Source of the DNA: an uncultured Collinsella sp.
GTDB taxonomy: Bacteria; Actinomycetota; Coriobacteriia; Coriobacteriales; Coriobacteriaceae
DNA length: 12,089 nucleotides
Direction of reading: 5' to 3'
Assembly: GCA_900551635.1 (NCBI GenBank)
Contig: URWQ01000024.1
Location: forward strand, 1-12,089
In this document: positions 1 to 6,930 of the stretch, piece after piece
Numbering within the stretch: position 1 is the stretch's first letter
Layout: every line of letters begins with the position of its first letter
The notes under the pieces: generated by a model
Told to the model about the DNA's origin: nothing
The model's database searches: none
What the model saw: the letters and a program-made list of their open reading frames with translations, nothing else
Position numbers and translations under genes: made by a program

Positions 1-1005
1 CGCGAGGGCACTCGTTCTAAGGATTCTGCTAAGCCTGGCATCAAGGAAGTTGCAGCGGTGGCGGGGGTTTCGCCTACTACGGTATCTCGCGTGCTTAATA
101 ATCGCGGCTACATTAGCCAGGAAACCCGCGATAAAGTCCATGCGGCGATGGAGCGCATCAACTATACGCCCAACGATATCGCCCGTGCCATGCTCAACGG
201 TCGCCTGAATCTTATCGGTATGATCGTTCCCTTTGTGAGCAGCCCGTTCCATGCTCAGGTTGTGCAGTCGGTCGAGCGCACGTTGGCGGAAAACGGCTTT
301 AAGATGCTGCTGTGCAACAGCGCCAATCGACCCGATCTTGAGCGTTCCTATATTGACATGCTCCGCCGCAATATGGTCGACGGCGTCATCGTCAACTCCC
401 TCAATATCGGTGCCGAGGCATATGCCGAGATGGGCTTGAGCCTGGTTGGCATCGACTGCGATCTTGGCGAGGGCTCTGTCCAGATTGCAAGTGACAGCTA
501 TGGCATTGGCGAGCTCGCCACGCGCCGTCTGATTGATGACGGCTGCAGGCGTATCCTGTGCCTGCGCAGCAATAGCCGCATGCGCATGCCTGCCAATAAG
601 CGTACCGATGCCTACCTCGATGTTGTTGAGCAGGCCGGTTTGCCCGTGCTTGTCCGTGAGGTCGAGTTCGTTAAGCCCGACGACGAAAAGAGCGCGGTCG
701 TTGCGAAGATCCTCGATGAGAACCCCGATATTGACGGCATCTTTGCGGGAGACGACACGATGGCGGCCATCTGTCTCAACGTTATGAAGCAGCGCGGCTT
801 GAGCGCTCCGGATGATATTAAGGTCGTGGGCGCGGATGGTGCCCGCCGCACTATGACGTTTATGCCTGACTTAACAACCGTACGCCAAGATATCGATCGC
901 ATCGGTGAGCTCGCGGCGCAATCCATCATCGCTCTTGTTAACGGTGAAAAGCCCGAATCGAATATCAAGCTCCCCGTTGAACTCATTGAGGGCAAAACCG
1001 CGTAG
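1..1005 (+). CDS. LacI-family transcriptional regulator, 5' end outside the window
   Basis: This is a sugar-responsive DNA-binding repressor of the LacI/GalR family. The reading frame is open from base 1. An in-frame GTG at 58 lies inside the recognition helix, so it is not the start; the true start is a short way upstream of the window. The visible N-terminus carries the helix-turn-helix (IKEVAAVAGVSPTTVSRVLN), then the hinge (YTPNDIARAMLNGR) and the periplasmic-binding-protein-like effector domain (LIGMIVPFVSSPFHAQVVQS up to IFAGDDTMA and VVGADGARRTMTFMPDLTTV). About 334 residues are visible, close to the family's usual length, so little is missing. It lies immediately before a control region with three LacI-type operator sites and a GH32/PTS/GH32 operon. 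It is therefore probably the local repressor of fructoside or sucrose use. The effector sugar cannot be read from the sequence. Confidence 0.93.
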   Translation, partial: REGTRSKDSAKPGIKEVAAVAGVSPTTVSRVLNNRGYISQETRDKVHAAMERINYTPNDIARAMLNGRLNLIGMIVPFVSSPFHAQVVQSVERTLAENGFKMLLCNSANRPDLERSYIDMLRRNMVDGVIVNSLNIGAEAYAEMGLSLVGIDCDLGEGSVQIASDSYGIGELATRRLIDDGCRRILCLRSNSRMRMPANKRTDAYLDVVEQAGLPVLVREVEFVKPDDEKSAVVAKILDENPDIDGIFAGDDTMAAICLNVMKQRGLSAPDDIKVVGADGARRTMTFMPDLTTVRQDIDRIGELAAQSIIALVNGEKPESNIKLPVELIEGKTA

Positions 1006-1060
1006 TTCATCCCGTGCCAAAAGAATCCCTCAAACGCCTCTGATGACCGTTCACCGGCAT

Positions 1061-1077
1061 ATGTCAACCGTTTGCCG
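1061..1077. promoter_or_regulatory. Upstream LacI-type operator, inverted copy
   Basis: ATGTCAACCGTTTGCCG matches the reverse complement of the two sites at 1108-1141 at 13 of 17 positions and shares the CG-centred core of LacI-family operators. It lies about 47 bases (centre to centre) upstream of the promoter-proximal sites. That suggests an auxiliary operator for looping or cooperative binding, or one that also serves the regulator gene. Binding by the adjacent LacI protein is inferred. Confidence 0.5.
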
Positions 1078-1107
1078 ACGACTGGAACTGCGAAAAGATG
1101 TATTGGT

Positions 1108-1141
1108 ATGAAAACGTTTGACATATGAAAACGATTGACAT
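1108..1141. promoter_or_regulatory. Tandem LacI-type operators overlapping the GH32/PTS promoter
   Basis: Two 17-base copies lie head to tail with no gap: ATGAAAACGTTTGACAT (1108-1124) and ATGAAAACGATTGACAT (1125-1141), differing at one base. Each has the AAAACG/TTTGACA architecture typical of LacI-family operators (AAACGTTT core, CG dyad). They overlap the predicted -35 element, so a bound repressor would block RNA polymerase. The adjacent LacI-family gene is the natural candidate binder. Confidence 0.7.
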
Positions 1142-1146
1142 ATCTT
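1118..1146 (+). promoter_or_regulatory. Predicted sigma-70-type promoter for the GH32-PTS-GH32 operon
   Basis: A perfect -35 box TTGACA (1118-1123) is followed after 17 bases by TATCTT (1141-1146, 4 of 6 to TATAAT). The start of transcription would be near 1153, about 37 bases before the GH32 start codon. A second TTGACA at 1135-1140 has no good -10 at proper spacing and probably exists because the operator is duplicated. Confidence 0.55.
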
Positions 1147-1189
1147 GCAGTTGTACCGAGTTAGTATCTTGTGGGAAAGGAAGTCTCGG

Positions 1190-2572
1190 ATGCACAAGGT
1201 GTATTACCAGCCTGAGGGAATTTGGGTAGGCGACATCATGCCGTACGGCGAGGACGGCACGTTCTATCTCTATCACCAGCGTGACACGCGTAACCCCGGA
1301 CCTTTTGGAGAGCCGTTTGGCTGGGCACTCGCGACGACCAAGGATTTCGTCAACTACAAGGACTTTGGCGAGAGCCTTGAGCGTGGCGGCGACGAGGAAG
1401 TCGACCAGTATGTTTATGCCGGCACGGTGTTTAAGGTGGGCGACAAGTACCATGCGCTCTACACTGGTTGCAATCGCGATAAGGTCCGCGCACGCTTGAT
1501 GAAGCAGGTTCTTCTTCACGCAACGAGTGACGACGCCGTCAAGTGGGAGAAGAACATCGCCGAGACGCTGCTTCCGCCCCAGGAGGGTTACGATGACCGC
1601 AACTGGCGCGATCCCTTTGTGCTTTGGGATGAGGAGAACGAAGAGTACATGCTCATCCTCGGCACGCGTGTGGGCGAGGACAAGCGTCTGATGACCGGTC
1701 GTCTGGTCAAGTTCACCTCCAAGGACCTGGATACCTGGGAGTTCCAGGGCGACTGGTGGAATCCGGGCCTGTACACCATGTTCGAGATGCCTGATCTCTT
1801 TAAGATGGGCGACTGGTGGTATCTGGTGTTCTCCGAGTACAGTGATGGCAACAAGACTCGTTACCGCATGTCTCGCTCCATCAACGGTCCTTGGATCACT
1901 CCTGCTGACGATTCATTCGATGGCCGCGCGTACTATGCCGCGCGTACCGCATTTGATGGCGAGCGCCGCGTTCTCTTTGGTTGGGTTCCTACGCGTGACG
2001 AGGGTGGCGACCCCAGCTCTTACCTGTGGGGTGGCACCTTTATGCCTCTCGAGATCGTTCAACGTGCCGACGGAACGCTCGGCACCAAGCTCCCTGACAG
2101 CATGCTTGGCGCCTTTGGCGAGGCTAAGGCAGTCGAGGCCATTGAGCTTTCCTGCGAGTCGGGCAAGGTCGAGCAGGTGCTCGCCGCGGATGCCGGTTCC
2201 ACCTATATGCTCGACGCCGACATCGAGCTCGCCGGTGACGCTGCCGGCTTCTCGGTGAAGCTCGCCGAGGACGCCGAGTCCGGTCTTGCCTATGAGTTCC
2301 GCGCCAACCTGCGTGAGGGCAAGCTCGAGTTTACGGCGGCCCCCCAGTATCCGTGGTTCCAGGTCAACAACATGGGCCTCGAGCGTCCGTTGTTCTTTAA
2401 GGGCGAGGGCACTCATCATGTGCGCCTGGTCGTTGACGACGATATCGCGACCATCTTTGTCGATGATGTTGCGCTTAACGCTCGCTTCTGCAATAAGCAG
2501 GGCCAGGGTGTGGCGCTGACGGTCACCGACGGTACGCTCAAGTGCGCAAATGCAACGATCGCGTCTCTGTAA
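1190..2572 (+). CDS. Divergent GH32 glycoside hydrolase (beta-fructosidase-like)
   Basis: A 460-residue cytoplasmic glycoside hydrolase of family 32, which cleaves fructosyl bonds by a retaining mechanism; no signal peptide is seen. The start at 1190 is chosen because GGGAAAGGAAG (1173-1183) sits 6 bases upstream; an in-frame TTG at 1145 has no such site. The five-bladed propeller spans about 1-295 and a beta-sandwich about 310-460. The usual WMNDPNG nucleophile motif is replaced by WVGDIMPY, with Asp15 as likely nucleophile. The transition-state Asp is in WRDP (Asp141), and the acid/base Glu is in EMPD (Glu199) rather than ECPD. From memory this resembles the E. coli Aec43/FosGH2-like GH32 subgroup of the short-chain fructo-oligosaccharide locus, not classical invertase. 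It is first in an operon with the PTS gene 45 bases downstream, so a fructosyl-oligosaccharide or phosphorylated derivative is the likely substrate. Exact specificity is unknown. Confidence 0.85.
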   Translation: MHKVYYQPEGIWVGDIMPYGEDGTFYLYHQRDTRNPGPFGEPFGWALATTKDFVNYKDFGESLERGGDEEVDQYVYAGTVFKVGDKYHALYTGCNRDKVRARLMKQVLLHATSDDAVKWEKNIAETLLPPQEGYDDRNWRDPFVLWDEENEEYMLILGTRVGEDKRLMTGRLVKFTSKDLDTWEFQGDWWNPGLYTMFEMPDLFKMGDWWYLVFSEYSDGNKTRYRMSRSINGPWITPADDSFDGRAYYAARTAFDGERRVLFGWVPTRDEGGDPSSYLWGGTFMPLEIVQRADGTLGTKLPDSMLGAFGEAKAVEAIELSCESGKVEQVLAADAGSTYMLDADIELAGDAAGFSVKLAEDAESGLAYEFRANLREGKLEFTAAPQYPWFQVNNMGLERPLFFKGEGTHHVRLVVDDDIATIFVDDVALNARFCNKQGQGVALTVTDGTLKCANATIASL

Positions 2573-2617
2573 TGGCATCAAAACGTCTTATGATTTCGTA
2601 AAGGAATGGAGAGGAAC

Positions 2618-4069
2618 ATGGACTACAAAGTAGTGTCTCAGCAAGTCGTCGACAACGTCGGCGGACTGGAGAACATCGAGGGCGCCACGCATTGCGTGAC
2701 CCGTCTGCGTCTGGTGCTCAAGGATACGAGTAAATACAACAAGGCTGAGCTCGAGAACATCGATGGCGTCAAGGGCGTGCTGTACAACAGCGGCCAGCTC
2801 ATGATCATCTTCGGTACCGGTACCGTCAACAAGGTTTACGATGAGTTTATGGCTCTGACGGGCGTTAAGGAGATCAGCGCTTCCGAGGTCAAGGGCGCCG
2901 AGGCGGACAAGAAGGGCAAGTTCTTCTCGGTCCTCAAGGTATTCTCGGACATCTTTATCCCCATCATTCCCGCCTTCGTCGGCGCTGCAATCATCATCGG
3001 CCTTAAGTCGCTGATCGTTGCCAACGGCCTCTTTGGCATGGAGGGCAGCCTCGCCGATCACAGCGAGTTCCTCAAGAACCTCGCAAGCTTCTTTGCCATT
3101 ATCGCCACCACGTTCGACTACCTGCCTGTCCTGGTTATGTACAGCGCGGTGAAGCGTTTTGGCGGTAACCCGATTCTGGGCATCCTCGTCGGTATCGTCA
3201 TGGTTCACCCGAGCCTTATGAACCGTAACACGTTTGTTATGGATCCGTCGGGTGCTGAGTATTGGAACTTTGGTCCGCTCTCCATTCCCATGGTTGCTTT
3301 CCAGGGTGGCGTGTTCCCTGCAATCCTGACTGCCTGGTTTATGGCCAAGGTCGAAAAGATTGCCCAGAAGTACATCCCCGAGGTCGTTTCGTTCGTCTTT
3401 GTCCCGACTGTTACCCTGATTCTTGCTAACGTCGCCCTGTTCACCGTGTTCGGCCCGCTCGGCAACCTGATCGGCAACGTCCTCGCCGGCGTGATCGACA
3501 TCCTGTACAACAGGATGGGCGTCTTTGGTGCCTTTGTCTTCGCCGCGTTCCTGCAGCCGCTTGTCGTTACCGGTACGCATCAGTTCATCCAGGGTATCGA
3601 GGCAAACCTCGTTGCCACGACTGGCTTCAACTACATCCAGGCAATCTGGTCGGTTTCCATCATCGCCCAGGGCGGCGGCGCCATCGGCATGTACCTCATT
3701 CACAAGAAGCATTCCAAAGAGCGCAACATCTGCATGTCGTCCTTTATCCCGACGCTGGTCGGTATCTCCGAGCCCGCAATCTTTGCTGCAAACATGCGCT
3801 ACTCGATCATTCCGTTCATCTGCGCATGCATCGGTGCAGGCTGCGGTGGTGCCTTCGTCAAGCTCTTTGAGGTGCGCGCTATCGGTCAGGGTCTGACCGG
3901 TGTGCTTGGCCTGCTCATCGTCACGCCCGAGACCCTCGTGTGGTATGTGGCTGGCAATCTCATCGCCTTTATCGTGCCGATCGTCTTGATCCTTGCCTAC
4001 AACAAGGCAAAGGGCGTTCCGACCACCGATGAAGAGGGCGCTGGCGCTGGCTTCGACGTTAGCTTCTAG
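2618..4069 (+). CDS. scrA: Sucrose-type PTS permease, fused EIIB-EIIC
   Basis: A membrane permease of the phosphotransferase system that imports a disaccharide and phosphorylates it on entry. The start at 2618 is preferred over the in-frame ATG at 2606 because GGAG (2608-2611) lies 6 bases before it. This gives 483 residues. EIIB occupies residues 1-82, with phosphorylatable Cys26 in the HCVTRLRL motif. EIIC occupies about 100-470 and has roughly ten hydrophobic segments, the IFIPIIPAFVG entry segment, FGGNPILG, VVTGTHQFIQG and the signature GISEPAIF (about 382-389). The EIIB region reads most like sucrose ScrA (IDGVKGVLYNSGQLMIIFGT, then VNKVY) rather than trehalose TreB. There is no EIIA domain, so phosphate must come from an EIIA encoded elsewhere. 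Its position between two GH32 genes supports sucrose or a related fructoside. The symbol reflects family resemblance; the transported sugar is not proven. Confidence 0.88.
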   Translation: MDYKVVSQQVVDNVGGLENIEGATHCVTRLRLVLKDTSKYNKAELENIDGVKGVLYNSGQLMIIFGTGTVNKVYDEFMALTGVKEISASEVKGAEADKKGKFFSVLKVFSDIFIPIIPAFVGAAIIIGLKSLIVANGLFGMEGSLADHSEFLKNLASFFAIIATTFDYLPVLVMYSAVKRFGGNPILGILVGIVMVHPSLMNRNTFVMDPSGAEYWNFGPLSIPMVAFQGGVFPAILTAWFMAKVEKIAQKYIPEVVSFVFVPTVTLILANVALFTVFGPLGNLIGNVLAGVIDILYNRMGVFGAFVFAAFLQPLVVTGTHQFIQGIEANLVATTGFNYIQAIWSVSIIAQGGGAIGMYLIHKKHSKERNICMSSFIPTLVGISEPAIFAANMRYSIIPFICACIGAGCGGAFVKLFEVRAIGQGLTGVLGLLIVTPETLVWYVAGNLIAFIVPIVLILAYNKAKGVPTTDEEGAGAGFDVSF

Positions 4070-4108
4070 TTGAGCCGTTCAGCGTAACGTGCGGATAAGT
4101 CCATTTGA

Positions 4109-4146
4109 GGAAGGGCGTTCGGCTCATGTGAGTCGAGCGTCCTTCC
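4109..4146 (+). promoter_or_regulatory. Intercistronic RNA hairpin between PTS and sucrose-6-P hydrolase genes
   Basis: Bases 4109-4125 pair without interruption with 4130-4146 (17 bp, loop ATGT). Three of the pairs are G-U (4115/4140, 4118/4137, 4122/4133). These are good pairs only in + strand RNA and would be A-C mismatches in the antisense, so the structure is meant for the operon transcript. No U-run follows, so it is not a standard terminator. It ends 8 bases before the ribosome site of the next gene. A role in 3' protection of the upstream message, processing, or differential expression within the operon is inferred. Confidence 0.6.
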
Positions 4147-4170
4147 CTATAGACGAGAAGGTCAATGGCG

Positions 4171-5613
4171 ATGTTTAATCAAAAAAATAAGGTGACACGC
4201 ACGGACTATGAGCAGTGGCGAGCTGGACAGGATGAGACGGCGGCTCGCATCGCGTCCGACCCCGATAGGCTCCTGTTCCATGTGGAGCCTGAGCTTGGCT
4301 GGCTTAATGATCCCAACGGTTTGGTGCAGATTGGTGATACGTATCACATCTATCACCAATACGATCCGTTCGATGCTGCGCATGGCGGTCCAGTGCTTTG
4401 GAACCATCTGACGACAAAGGATTTTGTGACGTACGAGAATCGCGGCCCCGCGCTGTTCCCCGATTCCGATTTGGATTCGAGCGGAGCGTATTCTGGTTCT
4501 ACCTTTGTGCGTGATGGCAAGATTCACTACTTCTATACCGGCAACGTCAAGCATTTTGACCGCGATGATTACGACTACGTTTTGACGGGCCGTGAGCAAA
4601 ACCAGATTCATATGGTCGCCGATAATCCCGATGAATTGGGCGAGAAGCGCATAGCTGTTGGGCCACTCGACTACCCCGGCGATATCGGTACGCACGTGCG
4701 CGACCCCAAAATCCTGGAGCATGATGGTGTCTACTACATGGTTCTTGGCGCTCGTACGAAAGACGACCGTGGCTGCGTGCTTGTCTATACCTCGCGCGAT
4801 CTAGAGAACTGGAGCTATGCGACGCGCATTGAGCTGGGCGAGAAGTTTGGCTTTATGTGGGAGTGCCCTGATCTGTTTGAGCTCGATGGCGAGCTTATTC
4901 TCGTTTGCTGTCCGCAGGGCGTGCCTGCCAATGGTTGGCGTTACCGCAATCCGCACCAGTGCGTGTGGTTTTCCATCGAGGCCGATTGGGAGGCGCCGAG
5001 CTTTAAGATCGTCGGCCAGGGCATGCCTCCGATGGTCGATGCCGGTTTTGATTTCTATGCCCCGCAGTCCTTTGAGGATGCGGCAGGTCGACGCTTGATG
5101 ATCGGATGGTCGGGTTGCCCCGACGCGACGGCAGAAAACCCGACGGTGGCGCGCGGATGGCAGTGCGCGTTGACGGTGCCGCGAGAGCTGAGCATACGCG
5201 ATGGTAAGCTCTGCCAGCAGCCGGCGCACGAGATCGAAGCGCTGCGCGGCGATTGCGTTCGTGCTGTAGGCGGTGAGCCCGTTGAGGAGCCGGGACGCCT
5301 GTTTGATGTCGTGGTTTCCTGTGAGGGAGCCAAGATGGTCGAGCTCGAGATCCGCAAGGGTGTCTTTGTACGCTATACGGACGGGATGCTTACCCTCGAC
5401 ATGCGTGACGAAGGCTATGGGCGCGACCAGAGGTCGATCGAGCTCGGTGTGCTTCGCGACCTGCGCGTGCTTTCGGACACTACGATGGTCGAGATTTTTG
5501 CCAACGGCGGCGAGGCGGCACTTACGAGCCGTACCTATTCGTCGGCGGTTCCGGCGATGGCGCTGCACGCCGAGGGTGCGGCGTCGATGGATTTCTACCG
5601 CCTCGCACATTAA
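4171..5613 (+). CDS. scrB: Sucrose-6-phosphate hydrolase / beta-fructofuranosidase, GH32
   Basis: A cytoplasmic invertase that most likely splits sucrose-6-phosphate from the PTS into glucose-6-phosphate and fructose. All classical GH32 signatures are present, numbered from the start at 4171 (480 residues). These are the nucleophile motif WLNDPNG (Asp47), the stabiliser in VRDPKIL (Asp178), and the acid/base in WECPDLF (Glu231). HHLTTKDF-like spacing (NHLTTKDFVTYE), SGAYSGS and IGWSG are also conserved. A beta-sandwich follows from about 355 and ends with the typical VEIFANGGEAALTSR. An in-frame ATG at 4165 gives two extra residues, but GAGAAGG (4155-4161) is only 3 bases from it and 9 from 4171, so 4171 is preferred. 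It has no signal peptide. It follows the PTS gene by about 100 bases containing a hairpin and no convincing separate promoter, so co-transcription is likely. Length and motifs are normal for the family. Confidence 0.9.
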   Translation: MFNQKNKVTRTDYEQWRAGQDETAARIASDPDRLLFHVEPELGWLNDPNGLVQIGDTYHIYHQYDPFDAAHGGPVLWNHLTTKDFVTYENRGPALFPDSDLDSSGAYSGSTFVRDGKIHYFYTGNVKHFDRDDYDYVLTGREQNQIHMVADNPDELGEKRIAVGPLDYPGDIGTHVRDPKILEHDGVYYMVLGARTKDDRGCVLVYTSRDLENWSYATRIELGEKFGFMWECPDLFELDGELILVCCPQGVPANGWRYRNPHQCVWFSIEADWEAPSFKIVGQGMPPMVDAGFDFYAPQSFEDAAGRRLMIGWSGCPDATAENPTVARGWQCALTVPRELSIRDGKLCQQPAHEIEALRGDCVRAVGGEPVEEPGRLFDVVVSCEGAKMVELEIRKGVFVRYTDGMLTLDMRDEGYGRDQRSIELGVLRDLRVLSDTTMVEIFANGGEAALTSRTYSSAVPAMALHAEGAASMDFYRLAH

Positions 5614-5710
5614 CCGTACGTGGAGCACGATTGGACTTGCTGGACGGAATGCGTCGCAGTTGCCGCGGCCAACTACCGTTTATCGCGTATAGCGACCGTT
5701 TGCGGAATAA

Positions 5711-5739
5711 GTAACACTCCTTAATAAACCGTGTAGAAT
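5711..5739 (+). promoter_or_regulatory. Candidate promoter for the degV-family gene
   Basis: GTAACA (5711-5716, 4 of 6 to TTGACA), a 17-base spacer and TAGAAT (5734-5739, 5 of 6 to TATAAT) give a plausible promoter starting near 5746. The resulting leader of about 140 bases would contain the long hairpin at 5761-5809. The rest of the 5614-5888 gap holds no ORF I can support and no obvious terminator for the preceding hydrolase gene. Confidence 0.45.
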
Positions 5740-5760
5740 CTCAGATAAGCACGGAGTTTT

Positions 5761-5809
5761 CCAGGGAGACGCTGTCCTTTGTTGTGCGCAAGGGGCGGCG
5801 TCTCTTTGG
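5761..5809 (+). promoter_or_regulatory. 22-bp leader hairpin upstream of the degV-family gene
   Basis: Bases 5761-5782 pair continuously with 5788-5809, leaving a 5-base loop (TGTGC). Six of the 22 pairs are G-U in + strand RNA, which would be A-C mismatches on the other strand, so it folds as + strand RNA. The only U-rich bases (5805-5807) are inside the stem, so a standard intrinsic terminator is unlikely, although premature termination here cannot be excluded. It lies in the predicted leader of the downstream gene. It may be an attenuator, a stability element or a small structured RNA; I recognise no known riboswitch. Confidence 0.6.
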
Positions 5810-5888
5810 CGCTTAGATGCCGTTGTGCAACAGCGCGACGCGCGTGTCATGTATTGAAAAGCCAACGTCGAGATGGGTCGTGATAGGA

Positions 5889-6743
5889 ATGGGCAAGTAT
5901 GTAATCGTGGTTGAATCTGGTTCGGATGTGACGCCAGAGCTCTGCGAACGCTACGGCATCGTGCGCGTGCCCATGCATGTCACGATTGGTGACGAGACCG
6001 TCGAGGACGGCTCGATCGATCCGCTCGAGATTTATTCGCGCTGCAACGAGTTTGGCGTGATGCCCAAGACCAGTGGCTGCGCGCCTGCGGATTTTGCTCA
6101 CGTGTACGACCGCATCCATGCCGAGCAACCCGACGCGACTATTTTGCATCTTGCATATTCTGAGGCCACGACCTGCTCGCATCAATCATCGAAGATCGCC
6201 GCCAAGGGTCGCGATTACGTCTACTCCATGGACACGCGCTTTGTCTCGGTAGGCCAGTCGCTCGTTGTCGTCGAGACCGCCAAGTATATTGAGGCTCATC
6301 CCGATGCCACCGTTGACGAAATTTTCGCCTTCACCAATTCGGTCATGGACCGCGTACTGTTGGGCTTTGTCCCAACCGCTCTCGCCTTCCTTAAGGCCGG
6401 CGGTCGCTTGTCCAACGTGGCATTCCTCGGTGCCCATCTGCTCAAGATTAAGCCCTGCATTGAGGTGACGGGTGGTAAGTTCGTGGCGACCAAGAAGTTC
6501 CGCGGTTCTATGCTTAAGTGTGCCCGTGCCTTTATTGATCACATGGTAGAGAAGGGCGAGATCGACTACTCGCATATTGGCTTGGCGTATTCGGTGGGTC
6601 TTTCCGAGGAGTTGCGCGACGACATGGAAGTCTATGCACACGATCTTGGCTTTAAGGACGTTACCTGGACTCAGGTCGGCGGCGTCATCTCGAGCCATTG
6701 CGGCCCGACCGCCTTCGGCGCGGTGCTCACGCTCAAGGCGTAA
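5889..6743 (+). CDS. DegV-family fatty-acid-binding protein
   Basis: A soluble two-domain protein of the DegV (FakB-like) family. Members bind long-chain fatty acids, and in Firmicutes they present them to the FakA kinase for phosphorylation. The start at 5889 (284 residues) gives the family N-terminus MGKYVIVVESGSDV. Upstream in-frame starts at 5817 (ATG) and 5880 (GTG) would add residues without family resemblance, though the ribosome site at 5889 is weak (AGGA abutting). Visible family features are TSGCAPADF (about 61-69, the ligand-headgroup serine region), YSEATTCSHQS (90-100), GGRLSNVAFLGAHLLKIKP (171-189) and the C-terminal HCGPTAFGAV. Length is typical. No fakA-like kinase gene lies in the window, so the phosphorylation partner must be elsewhere if it exists. 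The bound lipid and physiological role are inferred from the family only. Confidence 0.9.
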   Translation: MGKYVIVVESGSDVTPELCERYGIVRVPMHVTIGDETVEDGSIDPLEIYSRCNEFGVMPKTSGCAPADFAHVYDRIHAEQPDATILHLAYSEATTCSHQSSKIAAKGRDYVYSMDTRFVSVGQSLVVVETAKYIEAHPDATVDEIFAFTNSVMDRVLLGFVPTALAFLKAGGRLSNVAFLGAHLLKIKPCIEVTGGKFVATKKFRGSMLKCARAFIDHMVEKGEIDYSHIGLAYSVGLSEELRDDMEVYAHDLGFKDVTWTQVGGVISSHCGPTAFGAVLTLKA

Positions 6744-6774
6744 AGGCCTGACGTCTATCGATATCTATTGCCAC

Positions 6775-6809
6775 AGCGGCGGGCGGGTTGCGACAACCTT
6801 CCCGCCGCT
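6775..6809 (+). terminator. Terminator-like GC-rich hairpin after the degV-family gene
   Basis: AGCGGCGGG (6775-6783) pairs with CCCGCCGCT (6801-6809). Inside, GGTTG (6786-6790) pairs with CAACC (6794-6798) around a CGA loop, with a 2+2 internal loop between the stems. It sits 32 bases after the stop codon. The following bases are CTTGCG rather than a U-run, so termination would be weak or assisted. Confidence 0.5.
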
Positions 6810-6875
6810 CTTGCGTAGGGCCAAATAGGGCAACTCAATTGACCGCTAAACCGTTTCGCCATCATGCGTATGGGC

Positions 6876-6881
6876 TAGAAT
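6876..6881 (+). promoter_or_regulatory. Possible -10 element for pflA
   Basis: TAGAAT matches TATAAT at 5 of 6 positions and lies 55 bases before the preferred pflA start. It is the same hexamer as in the degV-family candidate promoter. No good -35 exists at 16-18 bases (TTTCGC at 6854-6859 is 3 of 6), so an activator or a different upstream element would be needed. Confidence 0.3.
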
Positions 6882-6930
6882 GACTCTGGTATTTATGTAG
6901 CTAAAACCAATGAGAGGCAAGGTAGCGGGA

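Noticed and set aside
2577..2593. Operator-like ATCAAAACGTCTTATGA before the PTS gene
   Set aside because: It matches the 1108-1141 sites only in the AAAACGT core, lacks the TTGACA half and lies within an operon without a nearby promoter.
2588..3712. Long open frame of 374 codons on the - strand opposite the PTS gene
   Set aside because: It is the antisense shadow of a strongly conserved EIIBC gene, its translation is charged and low in family resemblance, and it lacks a convincing ribosome site.
4801..5628. Open frame of 275 codons on the - strand opposite the classical GH32 gene
   Set aside because: It is an antisense shadow caused by GC-biased codons; the translation is rich in Arg/His and has no recognisable domain.
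5663..5673. CCGCGG-centred palindrome after the GH32 gene as terminator
   Set aside because: The arms are too short and no U-run follows, so it may be chance in GC-rich DNA.
5817..5888. Longer N-terminus for the DegV-family protein from ATG 5817
   Set aside because: The 24 extra residues do not resemble the family, whose proteins begin at the beta-strand found right after ATG 5889.
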